Assembly: GCA_019119355.1 (NCBI GenBank)
Contig: DWXE01000017.1
Location: 1 to 64,000 of the forward strand
Length of the DNA: 64,000 bases
Direction of reading: 5' to 3'
From: Candidatus Eisenbergiella merdigallinarum
GTDB lineage: Bacteria; Bacillota; Clostridia; Lachnospirales; Lachnospiraceae
Shown piece by piece: positions 33,681 through 42,493 of this stretch. The notes beneath the pieces were generated by a model. It ran no database searches. It was not told the origin of the DNA and saw nothing but the letters and a program-made list of their open reading frames with translations. The position numbers were made by a program, and so were the translations under genes. Within the stretch, counting starts at the first letter, position 1; each line of letters begins with the position of its first letter.

Positions 33681-34772
33681 ATGAAACTGGGAAATGTGAC
33701 GGGAAACGTCTATCGGCGAAGCATCTATCATAAACTGAATTGCGGGAAAAACGAAAAGAGCGCGGTTACGGGGGAAAACTGCGCCTTTTTTTTGCCGGAA
33801 TTCCCTTCCGGCGGCTTTTTTGGAGAAACGCCGCAGGGCGGGAATGGCGGGGCCGGGGCGGCGGGCGTCCGGATCGCCGCGGCCATGAGCCATACATCCT
33901 ATCCCGGGGAAACCGGCGGGAAATATGCCGTATACGCGGCGGCGAATCAGGCGGCGGCCGCCGGCGCAGCGCGGCTGTCCGGCGTTTTGCTCCGGATTTT
34001 GCTGCCTTCGGGCGCTCCGGAGCAGCTCCTGGGCCGCATCGCCAAAGGGGCCCGGGGGGCGGCGGATGAACTGGGAATCCCCGTCCTGGACGCGAAAGCC
34101 CAGGTTTCCTTCGGCATAACGGTTCCGCTGACCTCGGCCGCCGCTCTCGGAGGAGCGAAGGCCGGGGACAAAGCGCCTGAACAGGGGCGGGAACAGGGAA
34201 GCGGAAAGGATGGTCGGGAAGGGCCGGAGGACAGGCAGGTGGTCATGACCAAATGGGCGGGCCTGGAGGGCAGCGCCATTCTGGCCGACCTGTGCGGGGA
34301 GAAGCTGCGGGAGCGCTATCCGGCCTGGCTGTTGGAGGAAGCCAGGGGGATGGAAGGGTTTTTGTCCGTGTGCAGGGAGGCTGAGATCGCCGCGAAGGCC
34401 GGCGCGGACGCGCTCTGCGCGGCGGCGGAAGGAGGGATTTTTCACGCTCTCTGGACGCTGGCCCAGCGGGCGGGCGTGGGGCTGGACATCGATCTGAAAA
34501 AGATCCCCATCCGTCAGGAGACGGTGGAAATCTGCAACGCCCTGGACCGAAACCCCTACGGGCTGTTGTCCAACGGAAGCCTCCTTTGCCTGACTCCCCG
34601 CGGAGACCGCCTGGTGCGGGCGCTGCAGGAGGAGGGAATCCCCGCCGCGGTGATCGGTTTCGCTGCGGACGGAAACGACAGGGTGGTGCGCAACGGGGAG
34701 GAAACCCGTTTCCTGGAGCCTGCCGGGGAGGATGAAATCTATCAAATATGGAAGGAAAAGGTGTGGATATGA
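33681..34772 (+). CDS. PurM/HypE-like (AIR synthase-related) protein with degenerate N-terminal motifs
   Basis: The 363-residue product aligns in my reading with clostridial hydrogenase-maturation-factor-like proteins. It starts MKLGNVTGNVYRRSIYHKL, then has VVMTKWAGLEGSAILAD, a GGIFHALWTLAQRAGVGLDI helix-turn and FAADGNDRVVRNGEE. The acidic residues that bind metal-ATP near the N-terminus of the fold (G-E-D-C) read GENCAFF here, and the usual STDPI and GGHTE segments are not recognisable. It may have lost catalysis. It overlaps the Lrp regulator by four bases. Two hairpin-like T runs inside the first 50 codons are coding sequence. Confidence 0.65.
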   Translation: MKLGNVTGNVYRRSIYHKLNCGKNEKSAVTGENCAFFLPEFPSGGFFGETPQGGNGGAGAAGVRIAAAMSHTSYPGETGGKYAVYAAANQAAAAGAARLSGVLLRILLPSGAPEQLLGRIAKGARGAADELGIPVLDAKAQVSFGITVPLTSAAALGGAKAGDKAPEQGREQGSGKDGREGPEDRQVVMTKWAGLEGSAILADLCGEKLRERYPAWLLEEARGMEGFLSVCREAEIAAKAGADALCAAAEGGIFHALWTLAQRAGVGLDIDLKKIPIRQETVEICNALDRNPYGLLSNGSLLCLTPRGDRLVRALQEEGIPAAVIGFAADGNDRVVRNGEETRFLEPAGEDEIYQIWKEKVWI

Positions 34773-35251
34773 GAGAAGAATTGCTGAAAATCATCGAGAA
34801 GAACAGCCGGATCGATTTAAAGGAGCTGGCTGTCATCCTGGGAGTGGAAGAGATCGACGTGGTCAACGAAATGGCGGCCATGGAAGCGGAAGGCATCATC
34901 TGCGGCTACCATACGCTGATCGACTGGGAGAAGACCAGCATCGAGAAGGTATCCGCCCTCATCGAGGTGCGGGTGACGCCCCAGCGGGGACAGGGATTCG
35001 ACCGGATCGCGGAGCGCATTTACAAATATCCGGAGGTCAATGCGGTGTACCTGATTTCCGGGGGCTTCGACCTTCTGATCACGCTGGAAGGGAAATCCTT
35101 AAAGGAGGTATCCGCCTTCGTTTCCGACAAGCTGGCGCCCCTGGACAGCGTCCTGAGCACGGCCACCCATTTTATTTTGAAAAAGTACAAGGATCACGGC
35201 ACCGTGCTTACGAAAAAATATGAAGACCAGAGGGAGAAGATTACGCCATGA
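34769..35251 (+). CDS. Lrp/AsnC-family transcriptional regulator
   Basis: The product is 160 residues from the ATG overlapping the upstream stop (ATGA). The N-terminal HTH (RIDLKELAVILGVEEIDVVNEM, then GIICGYHTLIDW) is followed by a C-terminal ligand-binding RAM domain (ALIEVRVTPQRGQGFDRIAE, VYLISGGFDLLITLEG). It is coupled by a further four-base overlap to an aminotransferase gene, which suggests it senses an amino acid handled by that enzyme. Confidence 0.93.
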   Translation: MREELLKIIEKNSRIDLKELAVILGVEEIDVVNEMAAMEAEGIICGYHTLIDWEKTSIEKVSALIEVRVTPQRGQGFDRIAERIYKYPEVNAVYLISGGFDLLITLEGKSLKEVSAFVSDKLAPLDSVLSTATHFILKKYKDHGTVLTKKYEDQREKITP

Positions 35252-36444
35252 GAAATCCGTTGTCCGATAAAATCGTAACGATAAAACCATCGGGAATCCG
35301 GAAATTTTTCGATATCGTCAGCGAGATGGAAGACGCCATTTCGCTGGGCGTCGGGGAGCCGGATTTCGATACGCCCTGGCATATCCGGGACGAGGGCATT
35401 TATTCCCTGGAAAAGGGGAGAACCTTCTATACGTCCAACGCGGGGTTGAAGGAGCTGAAGGTGGAAATCTGCAATTACCTGCGCCGCCGGTTCGGGCTGG
35501 AATACGATCCGGCCCATGAAACGCTGGTGACGGTGGGCGGCTCCGAGGCCATCGACATCGCCCTGCGCGCCATGGTGAATCCCGGAGACGAGGTGCTGAT
35601 CCCCCAGCCTTCCTACGTGTCCTATGAGCCCTGCGCCGTTCTGGCGGACGCGGTGCCCGTGATCATCAACCTGAAGGCGGAGAACGAGTTCCGCCTGACG
35701 GCGCAGGAGCTCCGGGACGCCATCACGGACCGGACGAAGATCCTGGTGCTGCCCTATCCCAACAATCCCACGGGGGCCATCATGGAGCGCAGCGACCTGG
35801 AGGCCATCGCGGAGGTGATCCGTGAAAAGGATCTGTTCGTGATTTCCGACGAGATTTACGGGGAGCTGACATATAAGGAAAAGCACGTGTCCATCGCCCA
35901 GCTTCCGGGGATGAAGGAGAGGACCATCCTCATCAACGGGTTTTCCAAAGCCTATGCCATGACGGGCTGGCGCCTGGGCTATGCCTGCGGGCCCGCGGAG
36001 ATCCTGGAGCAGATGCTCAAGATCCACCAGTTCGCCATCATGTGCGCTCCTACCACCAGCCAGTATGCGGCCGTGGAAGCCATGAAAAACGGGGATGAGG
36101 ACGTGGCACAGATGAGGGAGCAGTACAATCAGCGCCGCCGCTATCTCATGCGCGCGTTTGAGGAGATGGGGCTGCCCTGCTTCGAGCCCTACGGCGCGTT
36201 CTATGTCTTCCCCTGCATCGCGGAATTCGGCATGACCAGCGACGAGTTCGCCACCCGGTTTCTGCAGGAGGAGAAGGTGGCCGTGGTTCCCGGAACGGCC
36301 TTCGGCGACTGCGGCGAAGGTTTCATCCGCATTTCCTACGCCTATTCCCTGGAAAACCTGAAGGTGGCCATCGGCAGGCTGGCCGACTTCGTGGCGCGGC
36401 TGAAAGAGGAGAAGCGCGGAGAAAAGGAAAACGCGCCATGCTGA
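35248..36444 (+). CDS. Class I/II PLP-dependent aminotransferase
   Basis: The 398-residue product has fold type I landmarks. LGVGEPDFDTPWHI lies near the N-terminus, followed by VTVGGSEAIDIALRA, YPNNPTGAIM and the aldimine Lys 234 in GFSKAYAMTGWRLGYA. FIRISYAYSLENL near the end supplies the carboxylate-binding Arg. It is most like aspartate/aromatic-type aminotransferases; the precise amino acid pair cannot be fixed from sequence. It is translationally coupled to the Lrp regulator upstream and overlaps trmL downstream. Confidence 0.94.
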   Translation: MRNPLSDKIVTIKPSGIRKFFDIVSEMEDAISLGVGEPDFDTPWHIRDEGIYSLEKGRTFYTSNAGLKELKVEICNYLRRRFGLEYDPAHETLVTVGGSEAIDIALRAMVNPGDEVLIPQPSYVSYEPCAVLADAVPVIINLKAENEFRLTAQELRDAITDRTKILVLPYPNNPTGAIMERSDLEAIAEVIREKDLFVISDEIYGELTYKEKHVSIAQLPGMKERTILINGFSKAYAMTGWRLGYACGPAEILEQMLKIHQFAIMCAPTTSQYAAVEAMKNGDEDVAQMREQYNQRRRYLMRAFEEMGLPCFEPYGAFYVFPCIAEFGMTSDEFATRFLQEEKVAVVPGTAFGDCGEGFIRISYAYSLENLKVAIGRLADFVARLKEEKRGEKENAPC

Positions 36445-36980
36445 ACGTCGTGCTGCACCAGCCGGAGATCCCGGCCAACACGGGCAACATCGGCCGCACC
36501 TGCGTCGCCGCCGGCGCGGTGCTGCATCTGATCGAGCCGCTGGGCTTTTCCCTCAGCGAAAAGCAGCTCAAACGGGCGGGGATGGACTACTGGCATAAGC
36601 TGGATGTGCGCCGGTACGTGAACTTCGCGGATTTTCTGGAACGCAATTCTGCCGCCTTCACCGCCGGCGCCCGGCTGTGGATGGCCACCACCAAGGCTGA
36701 GAAAACCTATGCCGACGCGGCCTTCGGGGCGGACGATTACATCATGTTCGGCAAGGAGAGCGCGGGGATCCCGGAAGAGATCCTGGTGGAACACGAAGAA
36801 GGCTGCATCCGGATCCCCATGCTGGACGAAATCCGCTCCTTAAACCTCTCCAATTCCGTGGCCATCGTCCTCTATGAAGCGCTGCGCCAGAACGGCTTTC
36901 CCGGCCTGCAGGAGGCCGGACAGCTGCACAGGCTTCGCTGGAACACAGCCGCGGGGCGGGAAGGGGGAGACGTGGGATGA
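36438..36980 (+). CDS. trmL: tRNA (cytidine/uridine-34-2'-O)-methyltransferase
   Basis: The 180-residue product is a minimal SPOUT methyltransferase. Visible are LHQPEIPANTGNIGRTCVAA, the trefoil-knot segments MFGKESAGIPEEIL and IPMLDEIRSLNLSNSVAIVL. This is the TrmL length and motif set, for 2'-O-methylation of the wobble base of certain leucine tRNAs. It sits in an overlapped run (six bases with the aminotransferase, four with the next gene). Confidence 0.94.
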   Translation: MLNVVLHQPEIPANTGNIGRTCVAAGAVLHLIEPLGFSLSEKQLKRAGMDYWHKLDVRRYVNFADFLERNSAAFTAGARLWMATTKAEKTYADAAFGADDYIMFGKESAGIPEEILVEHEEGCIRIPMLDEIRSLNLSNSVAIVLYEALRQNGFPGLQEAGQLHRLRWNTAAGREGGDVG

Positions 36981-37720
36981 ACGGATCTGCAGAAAGAAAA
37001 GAGCCGGATGCTTCCGGCTTTTTGATGTGCGAACGAAACTGGATTTACGATACGCTGATCGCCGTGGCGGGCTTTTTCGGAGCCTATACCTATCTGCTGC
37101 GGGGCAACGTGTTCTGCAACGCCCAGACGGGAAACGTGGTGCTCATGGGGATGGCGCTGGGAGCGGGAAAATGGCGGGAGGCCGTTTACTATCTGATCCC
37201 CATCTCCGCCTACCTGCTGGGAGCCTTTTTCTCGGAGCTGCTGCCGAATCCCGTGAAGCGCCGGATGCCCCTGCGTTGGGACACGCTGCTGATCGGGATC
37301 GAGATGCTGGCCGTGATCGCCCTGGGCTTCGTGCCGGAATCGGCGCCGGTGCAGATTTCCCAGGTGACCATCAACTTCATCGCCTCCATGCAGTATAATA
37401 CCTTCCGGCAGGCGGAAGGGGTGCCCATGGCGACCACCTTCGCCACGAACCACATCCGGCAGATCGGGATCGGCCTGGCCAAAGAGGTGCGCCATTTCGG
37501 AACCGGCAAAAAAGAGCATCGAAAAAAGCTGGACAGGCATTTTAAGATGCTCCTTTTCTTCGTGGCCGGCGCTGTGGCCGGCACGGTATTCTGCAATTTC
37601 CTTCTGGGGAGGGCGATCTGGATCACCCTGATCCCCTTCGGCGCGGTGCTGGCCGCCCTGCTCTACGCGGACCTGGTGACGGAACGGGGGATGACGGAGC
37701 GAAAGCCCGCCGGCCACTGA
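36977..37720 (+). CDS. DUF1275 (YoaK-type) membrane protein
   Basis: The 247-residue product has about six hydrophobic helices. The family's conserved segment GGFFGAYTYLLRGNVFCNAQTGNVVLMG appears here as a near match near residue 33, and MQYNTFRQ, ATTFATNHIRQ follow. The function of the family is unknown; transport is likely. It ends the overlapped run that starts with the PurM-like gene. Confidence 0.88.
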   Translation: MNGSAERKEPDASGFLMCERNWIYDTLIAVAGFFGAYTYLLRGNVFCNAQTGNVVLMGMALGAGKWREAVYYLIPISAYLLGAFFSELLPNPVKRRMPLRWDTLLIGIEMLAVIALGFVPESAPVQISQVTINFIASMQYNTFRQAEGVPMATTFATNHIRQIGIGLAKEVRHFGTGKKEHRKKLDRHFKMLLFFVAGAVAGTVFCNFLLGRAIWITLIPFGAVLAALLYADLVTERGMTERKPAGH

Positions 37721-37796
37721 GGGCGGCCGTTGAGGAGAGACCGCGGAGAGGATGCGGGCCGCATGGACGAAACGCGGGCAAAACCGAAACCCCGCC

Positions 37797-39218
37797 TCAC
37801 TCGTCCTCTTCGTCCGCTACGGGAAGGGAGAAGATGAATTCGCTTCCCACGCCTTCCGTGCTGATGACGTTGATATTTTCCTGATGGGCCTGGATGATTT
37901 CCTTCGTGATGGAAAGTCCCAGGCCCGTTCCTTTTTTGTCCTTGCCGCGGGACAGGTCGGTTTTGTAGAAGCGGTCGAAGATGAGCTTCAGGCTGTCTTT
38001 GGGAATGCCGATGCCGCTGTCCTTGACCGAAGTGAAAACCTTGCCGTGCTTCTCCGTGGTTTCGATCCGGATGGCGGAATCGGGATGGGAAAACTTTATG
38101 GCGTTGTCCAGCAGGTTGTAGAGGACCTGCTCGATCTTCCCGCGGTCGGCCACCACAGGAAGGCGGTCGCCGGTGAGCACCAGCTCGATCCCGATGCGCT
38201 TCTGGCGGCAGGTGCCCTCGAAGGAGGCCGCGGTGGAGCGGATGACCTGGTTGATATCGAAGACGGTCTTTTCCAGCGCCATCCCCTTCAAATTCAGGTT
38301 GTTTAAGGTCAGCAGGCTGTTGGTCAGCTTGATCAGGCGGTCGGTTTCATTGAGCACGATCCCCAGGTACTTTCCGTGCAGTTCGGGTGGGATGGTGCCG
38401 TCCTGCATGGCTTCCAGATAGCCCTTGATGGAGGTCAGAGGGGAACGGAAGTCATGGGAAACGTTGGCCACGAACTTTTTCTGGTTGTCCTCGCCCCGGG
38501 CCAGCTCGCTGGCCATGTAGGAGAGGGAGGCGGCCAGATAGCCGATCTCGTCCTCGCTGTCCACCTGAAATTCATAGTGCAGGTTCCCGGCGGCGTACTG
38601 CTCCGTGGCGGCCGTGATCTTGCGCAGGGGCAGATAGACCATTTCCGTGAAAAAGATCAGGATGATCAAAGAGAGCAGGAAGAAGATGACCAGCATGATG
38701 TAGGAAATGTTCAGCAGGCTTTCGCTGGACGCCCGGATGGAAGCGATGGTGGTATGGATGACCACATAGCCGCGCACCGTGAAGTTGGAGGTGATGGGCG
38801 CGAAAACGCTGAGCATCTCCTCGTCGAAGCAGTGGAAAAAGTCGCCCACCGTGTAGAAGGAGCCCTCCGTGACGGTGGGGTCGAAATCCTCCACCACGTT
38901 TTCGTGCTCCACGTCCAGAGGTTCCTCCGTGTCCATGATCATGCGGCCCGAAGGGTTGATGATCCAGATCCGGGAATCCAGATAGATGCTCAGTGCGTCC
39001 AGCTGTTCCTTGACGGACTCCAGGGAGCGCTCGCTGTCATAGAGCTCCGAGGCATAGGTGTTGGCGATGAGGGTGGCCTCTTGGTAGAGGGAATCCGCCC
39101 GCTCGCGCTTCAAATGCTCCATGGTCATGCTGGAGACGAAGGTGGCCACGATGATGAAGCCGAAGCAGCCGAAGATCAGGTAGGCCAGCACGAATTTCAG
39201 ATAGAGGGTTTTTCGCAT
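37797..39218 (-). CDS. HAMP-containing sensor histidine kinase
   Basis: The 473-residue product has membrane helix 1 (about 8-30) and an extracytoplasmic sensor to about residue 160. Helix 2 (SYIMLVIFFLLSLIILIFFTE) and a HAMP linker follow. The H-box is FVANVSHDFRSPLTSIKGYL, the N-box LYNLLDNAIKFS and the G boxes VKDSGIGIP and GTGLGLSITKEI. It autophosphorylates on the H-box His and passes phosphate to the OmpR-type regulator encoded three bases upstream in the operon. The layout resembles PhoR/WalK-like kinases without a PAS domain. The signal is unknown. Confidence 0.94.
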   Translation of the reverse strand: MRKTLYLKFVLAYLIFGCFGFIIVATFVSSMTMEHLKRERADSLYQEATLIANTYASELYDSERSLESVKEQLDALSIYLDSRIWIINPSGRMIMDTEEPLDVEHENVVEDFDPTVTEGSFYTVGDFFHCFDEEMLSVFAPITSNFTVRGYVVIHTTIASIRASSESLLNISYIMLVIFFLLSLIILIFFTEMVYLPLRKITAATEQYAAGNLHYEFQVDSEDEIGYLAASLSYMASELARGEDNQKKFVANVSHDFRSPLTSIKGYLEAMQDGTIPPELHGKYLGIVLNETDRLIKLTNSLLTLNNLNLKGMALEKTVFDINQVIRSTAASFEGTCRQKRIGIELVLTGDRLPVVADRGKIEQVLYNLLDNAIKFSHPDSAIRIETTEKHGKVFTSVKDSGIGIPKDSLKLIFDRFYKTDLSRGKDKKGTGLGLSITKEIIQAHQENINVISTEGVGSEFIFSLPVADEEDE

Positions 39219-39221
39219 CCG

Positions 39222-39920
39222 TTATCTCACCTCGAATTTATAGCCGATCCCCCAGATGGTAGCGATTTTCCAGTTGGCGTGATCCTTGATCTTCTCCCGG
39301 AGCCGCTTGATGTGCACGTCCACGGTCCGGGTGTCCCCGATGTACTCATAGCCCCAGATCTGATCCAGCAGCTGCTCCCGGGAAAAGACGTGGTTGGGGG
39401 AGGAGGCCAGAAAGTAGAGGAGCTCCAGCTCCTTGGGAGGCATTTCCACGGTCCTGCCCAGATAGACCACGGAGTAGTTGGTCTTGTTCACGGTGAGGCC
39501 CTCGTACTCCACGCACTCGATGGCGGGCTTTGCGGGGACGGCCGCGGCGGGCTTATACCGGCGGAGCACAGCCTTCACCCGGGCCACCAGCTCCTTGGAA
39601 TCGAAGGGCTTTTCGATATAGTCGTCCGCGCCCAGCTCCAGCCCCAGCACCTTGTCGAAGATCTCCCCTTTGGCGGAGAGCATGATGATGGGCACGGAGG
39701 AATGGCTGCGAACCTCCCGGCAGACCTGATAGCCGTCGATGCCCGGCAGCATCAGATCCAGCAGGATCAGGTTGGGGGAAAAGGAATTGACCGCTTCCAG
39801 GGCGGATTCCCCGTCCTCCACGATCATCGTGTCGAAGCACTCTTTGGTCAGATACAGGGAGATCAGCTCGGCGATGTTGGCATCGTCGTCCACGATCAGA
39901 ATTTTCTGCTTATTCACCAT
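39222..39920 (-). CDS. OmpR/PhoB-family response regulator
   Basis: The 232-residue product has a receiver domain with KILIVDDDANIAEL, the phospho-Asp in LILLDLMLPGIDGYQ, and the switch Lys in DYIEKPFDSKELV. A winged-helix effector domain follows (LELLYFLASSPNHVFSREQLL, RTVDVHIKRLREKI). It is followed immediately by its kinase gene and preceded by mutS2 with 13 bases between them. Its targets are not visible. Confidence 0.95.
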   Translation of the reverse strand: MVNKQKILIVDDDANIAELISLYLTKECFDTMIVEDGESALEAVNSFSPNLILLDLMLPGIDGYQVCREVRSHSSVPIIMLSAKGEIFDKVLGLELGADDYIEKPFDSKELVARVKAVLRRYKPAAAVPAKPAIECVEYEGLTVNKTNYSVVYLGRTVEMPPKELELLYFLASSPNHVFSREQLLDQIWGYEYIGDTRTVDVHIKRLREKIKDHANWKIATIWGIGYKFEVR

Positions 39921-39933
39921 TTCGATTCACCTC

Positions 39934-42315
39934 TTATTCTTTGAATTCCACGATAGTGACGCCTGCATCCCCTTCCCCGTATTCCCCGAGCCGGTAGGAA
40001 CGGATGTATTTGACCCGCTTCAAATGCTGCTGCACCGCGTTTCTCAGAGCGCCGGTGCCCTTGCCGTGAACCACGCGGACGCTCTTTAAGTGGGCCAGAT
40101 AGGCGTCGTCCAGATATTTATCCAGCAGGGGGATGGCCTCGTCCACGGTCTTGCCCAGAAGGTTGATCTCCGGGGAGATGGAAATAGATTTGGACATGCG
40201 CAGCTTGCCGGCGCCGGTGCGCTTCATGTTGGGCGCGGTAACGGAGGGTTCCTCCATGCGGACCAGGTCGCGGATGTTGACGTTGGTGCGCAGGATGCCG
40301 CACTGCACGAACAGGTTGCCTTTGGCGTCCGGAAGGGAGCTGACCGTTCCCTTAAGCCCCATGGAAACCACCTTCACCAGATCGCCTTTTTTGAGCTGTT
40401 CGGGCTTCAGCTGCGCTTTCGGCGCTTCCTTTTCCCGGTTCTGGATGGAAAGTCTGCTGTTCTTCTCATCGATCTTGCCACGCAGCTTTTCCCGGGTCTT
40501 TTCCAGATCCTTCATGGACGCGCCGGGGCCGGCTTTCTGGAAAACGCGGATGGATTCGTCGGCCACATTTTTGGCGTCCTGGAGGATTTCCCGGGCCTTT
40601 TCGTTGGCTTCCCGAAGGATCCTGTCTTTGGCCTGATCGATTTTCTCGTTTTTTTCCTGCAGCCGCTTTTTCAGGGTCTCCACCTCTTTTTTATAGGCTT
40701 CGATTTCCCGCTGTTCCCGTTCGATGGTGACGCGGCTGGCTTCCAGATCGGAAATCACGTCTTCGAAATTCACGTCCTGTTCGTCGATCTGCTCTTTGGC
40801 CGCTTCGATGATTTCATCAGACAGCCCCAGCTTCCGGGAGATGGCGAAGGCGTTGCTCTTGCCCGGAATGCCCAGCAGGAGCCGGTAGGTGGGGCGCAGG
40901 GTTTCCACGTCGAACTCGCAGCAGGCGTTTTCCACAAAGGGAGTGGAGAGGGCGTAGATTTTCAGCTCGCTGTAGTGCGTGGTGGCCATGGTGCGGATGC
41001 CCCGGTCGTGCAGGAAATTCAGGATGGCGATGGCCAGAGCGGCCCCTTCCGTGGGATCCGTGCCCGCCCCCAGCTCGTCGAACAGGCAGAGGGAGTCCGC
41101 GTCCGCATGGGCCAGGATGGAGACGATGCTGGTCATGTGGGAGGAAAAGGTGCTCAGGCTCTGCTCGATGCTCTGCTCATCCCCGATGTCCGCGAACACT
41201 TCGGTGAAGACGGACAGCTCCGAGCGGTCCAGCGCGGGGATATGCAGCCCGGACTGCCCCATCAGGGTCAGGAGCCCCACCGTCTTTAAGGAGACGGTTT
41301 TTCCGCCGGTGTTGGGGCCGGTGATGATCAGAAGGTCGAAATCGCGCCCCAGCTCCACGTCGATGGGAACCACCTTCTTTTTGTCCAGCAGGGGATGGCG
41401 GCCCTGGCGGATGCGGATCTGATGATCCGGGTTGAAGACCGGACGGGTGGCGTTTAAATCCATGGCCAGGCCCGCGCGGGCGAAGATGAAGTCCAGCCGG
41501 GTCAGAATGCGCATGTTTTCGGAGATCTCTGTGGCGTGCTCCGCGGCCTGGGCGCTTAAGCCGGCCAGGATCACGGCGATCTCCTTTTGCTCCTCGATTT
41601 CCAGCTCCCGCAGCTGGTTGTTCAGATTGACCACGGCAGCGGGTTCGATGAAAAAGGTGGAACCGCTGGAGGACTGGTCGTGAACCATGCCGGGCACCTG
41701 GTTTTTATACTCGGATTTCACCGGAATGCAGTAGCGGCCGTCCCGCATGGTGATGACGCTGTCCTGCAGCCAGGAGCGGGCGGAGCCGTTCACCATGCCG
41801 TTTAACTGGCTGTGGATCCGTTCCCCCACCGTGACCATGCTGCGGCGGATCCTCTTTAAGTTGGCGCTGGCGTCGTCGGCGATCTCCTCCTCGGACAGGA
41901 TGCAGCGCCGGATTTCGGTGGAGAGAGGAGTCAGGGGCTCCAGAAAGTTGAAATCCTCCGTCAGGCAGTCCGTCGCCTCGTCCTCTTTCTGCTGGCGGCC
42001 GTAATTTTTGGCCCGGGCCGCGTTTTCCAGAAGGCCAGCGATGCCCAGAAGCTCCGGGGCGGAAAGGGCGCTGCCGATCTCCAGGGATTTCAGGCTCATG
42101 CCCAGGGGGCGGTTGTTTCCGAAATTGATGCTGCCCCGGGAAAAGAGGCGGGCCAGGGCGGCCGCCGTCTCCTCCTGGGCGGCCTCGATGTCGGTCAGGT
42201 CCGTCATGGGCGTGAGGCTGCGGCACAGCTCCCGGCCGGGGGCGGAGGAAGCCTTATCCTCCAGCATGCGGATCACTTTGTCATATTCCAATACGCGTAA
42301 TACTTTGGCGTTCAT
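39934..42315 (-). CDS. mutS2: MutS2 endonuclease
   Basis: The 793-residue product has a MutS-like core and ATPase with ITGPNTGGKTVSLKTVGLL (Walker A), FDELGAGTDPTEGAALA (Walker B) and TTHYSELKIYA. A long coiled coil at about 510-630 and a C-terminal Smr nuclease domain (INLLGKTVDEAIPLL, VRVVHGKGTGALRNAV) follow. It lacks mismatch-recognition domain I. In Firmicutes MutS2 acts on recombination intermediates and on collided or stalled ribosomes. It leads an operon that continues into the two-component genes. Confidence 0.96.
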   Translation of the reverse strand: MNAKVLRVLEYDKVIRMLEDKASSAPGRELCRSLTPMTDLTDIEAAQEETAAALARLFSRGSINFGNNRPLGMSLKSLEIGSALSAPELLGIAGLLENAARAKNYGRQQKEDEATDCLTEDFNFLEPLTPLSTEIRRCILSEEEIADDASANLKRIRRSMVTVGERIHSQLNGMVNGSARSWLQDSVITMRDGRYCIPVKSEYKNQVPGMVHDQSSSGSTFFIEPAAVVNLNNQLRELEIEEQKEIAVILAGLSAQAAEHATEISENMRILTRLDFIFARAGLAMDLNATRPVFNPDHQIRIRQGRHPLLDKKKVVPIDVELGRDFDLLIITGPNTGGKTVSLKTVGLLTLMGQSGLHIPALDRSELSVFTEVFADIGDEQSIEQSLSTFSSHMTSIVSILAHADADSLCLFDELGAGTDPTEGAALAIAILNFLHDRGIRTMATTHYSELKIYALSTPFVENACCEFDVETLRPTYRLLLGIPGKSNAFAISRKLGLSDEIIEAAKEQIDEQDVNFEDVISDLEASRVTIEREQREIEAYKKEVETLKKRLQEKNEKIDQAKDRILREANEKAREILQDAKNVADESIRVFQKAGPGASMKDLEKTREKLRGKIDEKNSRLSIQNREKEAPKAQLKPEQLKKGDLVKVVSMGLKGTVSSLPDAKGNLFVQCGILRTNVNIRDLVRMEEPSVTAPNMKRTGAGKLRMSKSISISPEINLLGKTVDEAIPLLDKYLDDAYLAHLKSVRVVHGKGTGALRNAVQQHLKRVKYIRSYRLGEYGEGDAGVTIVEFKE

Positions 42316-42367
42316 GTTACCTCCTCAATGATTCGGGTCTGCGGCGGTTTGAAAGTCGTTTGACCCT

Positions 42368-42396
42368 ATCATACCATAATGTCCGGGAAACGCAAA
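42368..42396 (-). promoter_or_regulatory. Probable mutS2 promoter
   Basis: On the minus strand, TTTGCG, 17 bases, then TATGAT. The -10 context TATGGTATGAT is the same as at the tRNA-Gly promoter, which supports its use. Confidence 0.5.
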
Positions 42397-42412
42397 GCGA
42401 AGTTTGGCTGTC

Positions 42413-42441
42413 TTGCGCCGGGGAAGGCTTTGGGTTATACT
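42413..42441 (+). promoter_or_regulatory. Probable promoter of the HtrA-like gene
   Basis: TTGCGC, 17 bases, then TATACT, about 55 bases before the start codon. It is divergent from the mutS2 promoter. Confidence 0.6.
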
Positions 42442-42493
42442 ACTAAGAAAGCCCGGCACAATTCCGCTGTTATTGAAGGAGAACATCGATATT

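Noticed and set aside
33760-33826. Two terminator-like hairpins with T runs
   Set aside because: They fall inside the N-terminal coding part of the PurM/HypE-like gene, whose first residues (MKLGNVTGNVYRRS) match the family start, so the structures are probably coincidental.
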